Part shown: positions 6,550 through 7,645 of the stretch, in pieces
How the letters are laid out: each line of letters opens with the position of its first letter
Numbering within the stretch: the first letter of the stretch is position 1
Assembly: GCA_023135255.1 (NCBI GenBank)
Contig: JAGLTN010000337.1
Location: 1 to 7,645 of the forward strand
Reading direction: 5' to 3'
Length of the DNA: 7,645 nucleotides
Source: Planctomycetota bacterium
GTDB taxonomy: Bacteria; Planctomycetota; Phycisphaerae; Sedimentisphaerales; Anaerobacaceae
The notes under the pieces: generated by a model
Seen by the model: only the letters and a program-made list of their open reading frames with translations
Databases searched by the model: none
What the model was told of the DNA's origin: nothing
Program-made: the position numbers and the translations under genes

Positions 6550-7074
6550 TTAATCTTTCAGGAGACCTTCGAGTATCTGTTTTTCCTCATGTACGACATT
6601 ACCACCCATGACTTTGGCAATGTTACCGCCAAACATTTTTGCCATCAGAGACATATTCATTTCAGATAGATATACTTTGCCGTCATCACCTTCCCATACG
6701 GCCATTGTACAGGGCATCAAACACGAGACCCACCGATCCGTTGTTAGGACGCTCTTTGCGTGTTCAGCGTTGCAGAGTTTGACCAGTTTGACTCGCGGCC
6801 CGAAATCGACACCGTGTTTGGCTAGCGATGCATTCAAGTCCATCGCTTTGCCGCCCGAAACTATCCAGCCGTGCTCAGGGATTCGTTTCTCCAGAGCTGC
6901 AACTGTTTCATCAAAGCCAAGTTTGCATTCCCTTGTAACGATCATTAGTGATGGCATTACTAAAAACATAACGATGCCGCACAACACAAAACCAATTGCG
7001 CCGCCAATAAAAAATGCTTGCCAGGTTTTCTTGCTACCAGACGATGTCGCTAAATGTTTTTTGTTTTCTGACAT
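6550..7074 (-). CDS. Membrane-anchored DUF302 family protein
   Basis: The 174-residue protein has a short basic cytoplasmic N-terminus and one transmembrane segment (about 18-46, FFIGGAIGFVLCGIVMFLVM at 21-40). A soluble DUF302 domain (about 50-173) follows, probably facing the periplasm. Matching features are FDETVAALEKRIPEHGW (54-70), then VKLCNAEHAKSVL (98-110), SCLMPC (117-122) and a closing DGKVYLSEMN (131-140). The CN...A and MPC positions are, as I recall, shared by a Cys-containing DUF302 subgroup, whereas the classical structures lack them. The C-terminal part is Met-rich (SEMNMSLMAKMFGG). The molecular function is unknown; Cys101, Cys118, Cys122 and His105 could bind metal or form a disulfide. 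The SD (AAGGAG) overlaps the thioredoxin TAA, giving a 7-base spacer and an 11-base gene gap, so the two genes are clearly co-translated. Confidence 0.85.
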   Translation of the reverse strand: MSENKKHLATSSGSKKTWQAFFIGGAIGFVLCGIVMFLVMPSLMIVTRECKLGFDETVAALEKRIPEHGWIVSGGKAMDLNASLAKHGVDFGPRVKLVKLCNAEHAKSVLTTDRWVSCLMPCTMAVWEGDDGKVYLSEMNMSLMAKMFGGNIAKVMGGNVVHEEKQILEGLLKD

Positions 7075-7085
7075 TGCTACTCTCC

Positions 7086-7409
7086 TTATATCTCGCTATT
7101 AATCGCATCAATTAAGATTTCCTTTGATTGCACACCGATGAACCGTTGTACTTCATTTCCATCCTTGAATAATAGAAGCGTAGGAATAGCCTGCACACCA
7201 AATCGACCGGCAACATCACCTGCCTCATCAACATTAAGTTTCGCAATCTTCGTCTGGCCATCAACACTCTTGGCTATTTCTTCCAATATAGGTACCTGCA
7301 TTCGACAAGGGCCACACCATTGAGCCCAGAAATCGACAAGCGTGACGCCTTCAGCTATGGTCGCATCAAATTCAACATCATTTAAGTTTATTACTTGTTT
7401 TTCTGACAT
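7086..7409 (-). CDS. trxA: Thioredoxin
   Basis: This is a complete cytoplasmic thioredoxin of 107 residues, close to the usual ~108. The WCGPC active site is at 31-35, with buried Asp26, Lys57 and cis-Pro76 at exactly the positions of E. coli thioredoxin 1, so no functional residue is missing. It reduces disulfides in target proteins using electrons from thioredoxin reductase. The start chosen is the ATG at 7409, because AAGGAG lies 6 bases upstream; an in-frame ATG 24 bases earlier (7433) would place that SD inside the gene and has none of its own. The neighbours are a redoxin-like protein 30 bases upstream and DUF302 11 bases downstream, which suggests a dedicated thiol-redox operon rather than the housekeeping trxA locus. 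No reductase gene is in view. Confidence 0.95.
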   Translation of the reverse strand: MSEKQVINLNDVEFDATIAEGVTLVDFWAQWCGPCRMQVPILEEIAKSVDGQTKIAKLNVDEAGDVAGRFGVQAIPTLLLFKDGNEVQRFIGVQSKEILIDAINSEI

Positions 7410-7415
7410 TGTTCG

Positions 7416-7421
7416 CTCCTT
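7416..7421 (-). promoter_or_regulatory. Shine-Dalgarno site deciding the thioredoxin start
   Basis: AAGGAG on the minus strand lies 6 bases before the ATG at 7409. It favours the 107-residue protein over a version extended by eight residues from the ATG at 7433, which would start inside the spacer after the preceding gene's stop. Confidence 0.8.
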
Positions 7422-7439
7422 ATACACGTACATTTGGCA

Positions 7440-7645
7440 TTAATCATGGTCAATAATACCGAAACACTCATAATCTATTCCTTCGCTCATTTTTTCAGCT
7501 TTATCAGCCAAAGCCTTCAAGTTGCCAATAGGTTGGATATCCACAATCTTATTGTCCTCATTAATAAGAATAACTGTATTGAGCTTTGGCTGATTATAAG
7601 CTTTCCAAGCTATGCGGTCCGAATCGCATAGTAATACCAGATTCT
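7440..7645 (-). CDS. Redoxin/thioredoxin-fold protein, C-terminal part
   Basis: The 67 visible C-terminal residues come from my own translation of the frame ending at TAA 7442-7440; the 5' part lies beyond the right edge. The segment CDSDRIAWKAYN (6-17 of the fragment), followed by LNTVILINEDNKIVDIQPIG (21-40), matches the second half of redoxin folds (AhpC/TSA, TlpA-like). There a resolving region D-x-x-x-x-x-A-Y precedes the strand pair TxxLID-x-x-G-x-I and a terminal helix (NLKALADKAEKM). The catalytic Cys region would lie upstream, out of view, so peroxidase and thiol-oxidoreductase cannot be told apart. The stop is 30 bases before the thioredoxin start, consistent with one operon in which thioredoxin could serve as its reductant. 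Confidence 0.6.
   Translation of the reverse strand, partial: NLVLLCDSDRIAWKAYNQPKLNTVILINEDNKIVDIQPIGNLKALADKAEKMSEGIDYECFGIIDHD

Overview
The window is a run of genes all on the minus strand, so it reads from right to left. Base composition is moderately AT-rich. Signal peptides, a C-terminal-Phe outer-membrane beta-barrel and a LolA-like periplasmic protein point to a diderm (Gram-negative) bacterium. The mix of thioredoxin, DUF302, a DUF6858-like protein and an ACR3/SBF permease is the kind of cluster I associate with anaerobic or sulfur-handling lineages. The phylum cannot be fixed from the sequence alone.

In transcription order, the right end (7645 to 6550) holds the C-terminus of a redoxin-like protein, a complete classical thioredoxin and a membrane-anchored DUF302 protein. 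They are tightly spaced with strong Shine-Dalgarno (SD) sequences and look like one redox/thiol operon. Next comes a 278-base gap (6549 to 6272) with no intact gene. It contains what look like two broken genes: an 11-codon stub with the hallmark start of an FmdB-type zinc-ribbon protein, and a 46-codon frame resembling the middle of an ArsR/SmtB regulator.

The centre (6271 to 1034) is a translationally coupled three-gene operon: a 959-residue MMPL/RND-superfamily inner-membrane exporter, a LolA-like (PF17131-type) periplasmic protein and a DUF1302-like outer-membrane barrel. The genes overlap by 8 and 4 bases. Together they can span the envelope and plausibly move a lipid or other hydrophobic compound to the outer membrane. 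The exporter carries an unusual Cys-rich two-helix C-terminal extension.

Just 22 bases after the porin stop, in another frame, lies what appears to be the last ~34 codons of a different pump, an AcrB/CzcA-type RND transporter whose remaining ~1000 codons are absent. Then come a DUF6858-like cytoplasmic protein (861 to 469) and the start of an ACR3/bile-acid-symporter-type permease (396 to the window edge).

The main observation beyond routine annotation is that the three-gene export operon is flanked on both sides by apparent gene remnants (FmdB-like and ArsR-like upstream, RND tail downstream). This suggests it replaced or landed in an older ArsR/RND/redox locus. I see no clear new enzyme system, CRISPR array, IS element, RNA gene or convincing terminator.
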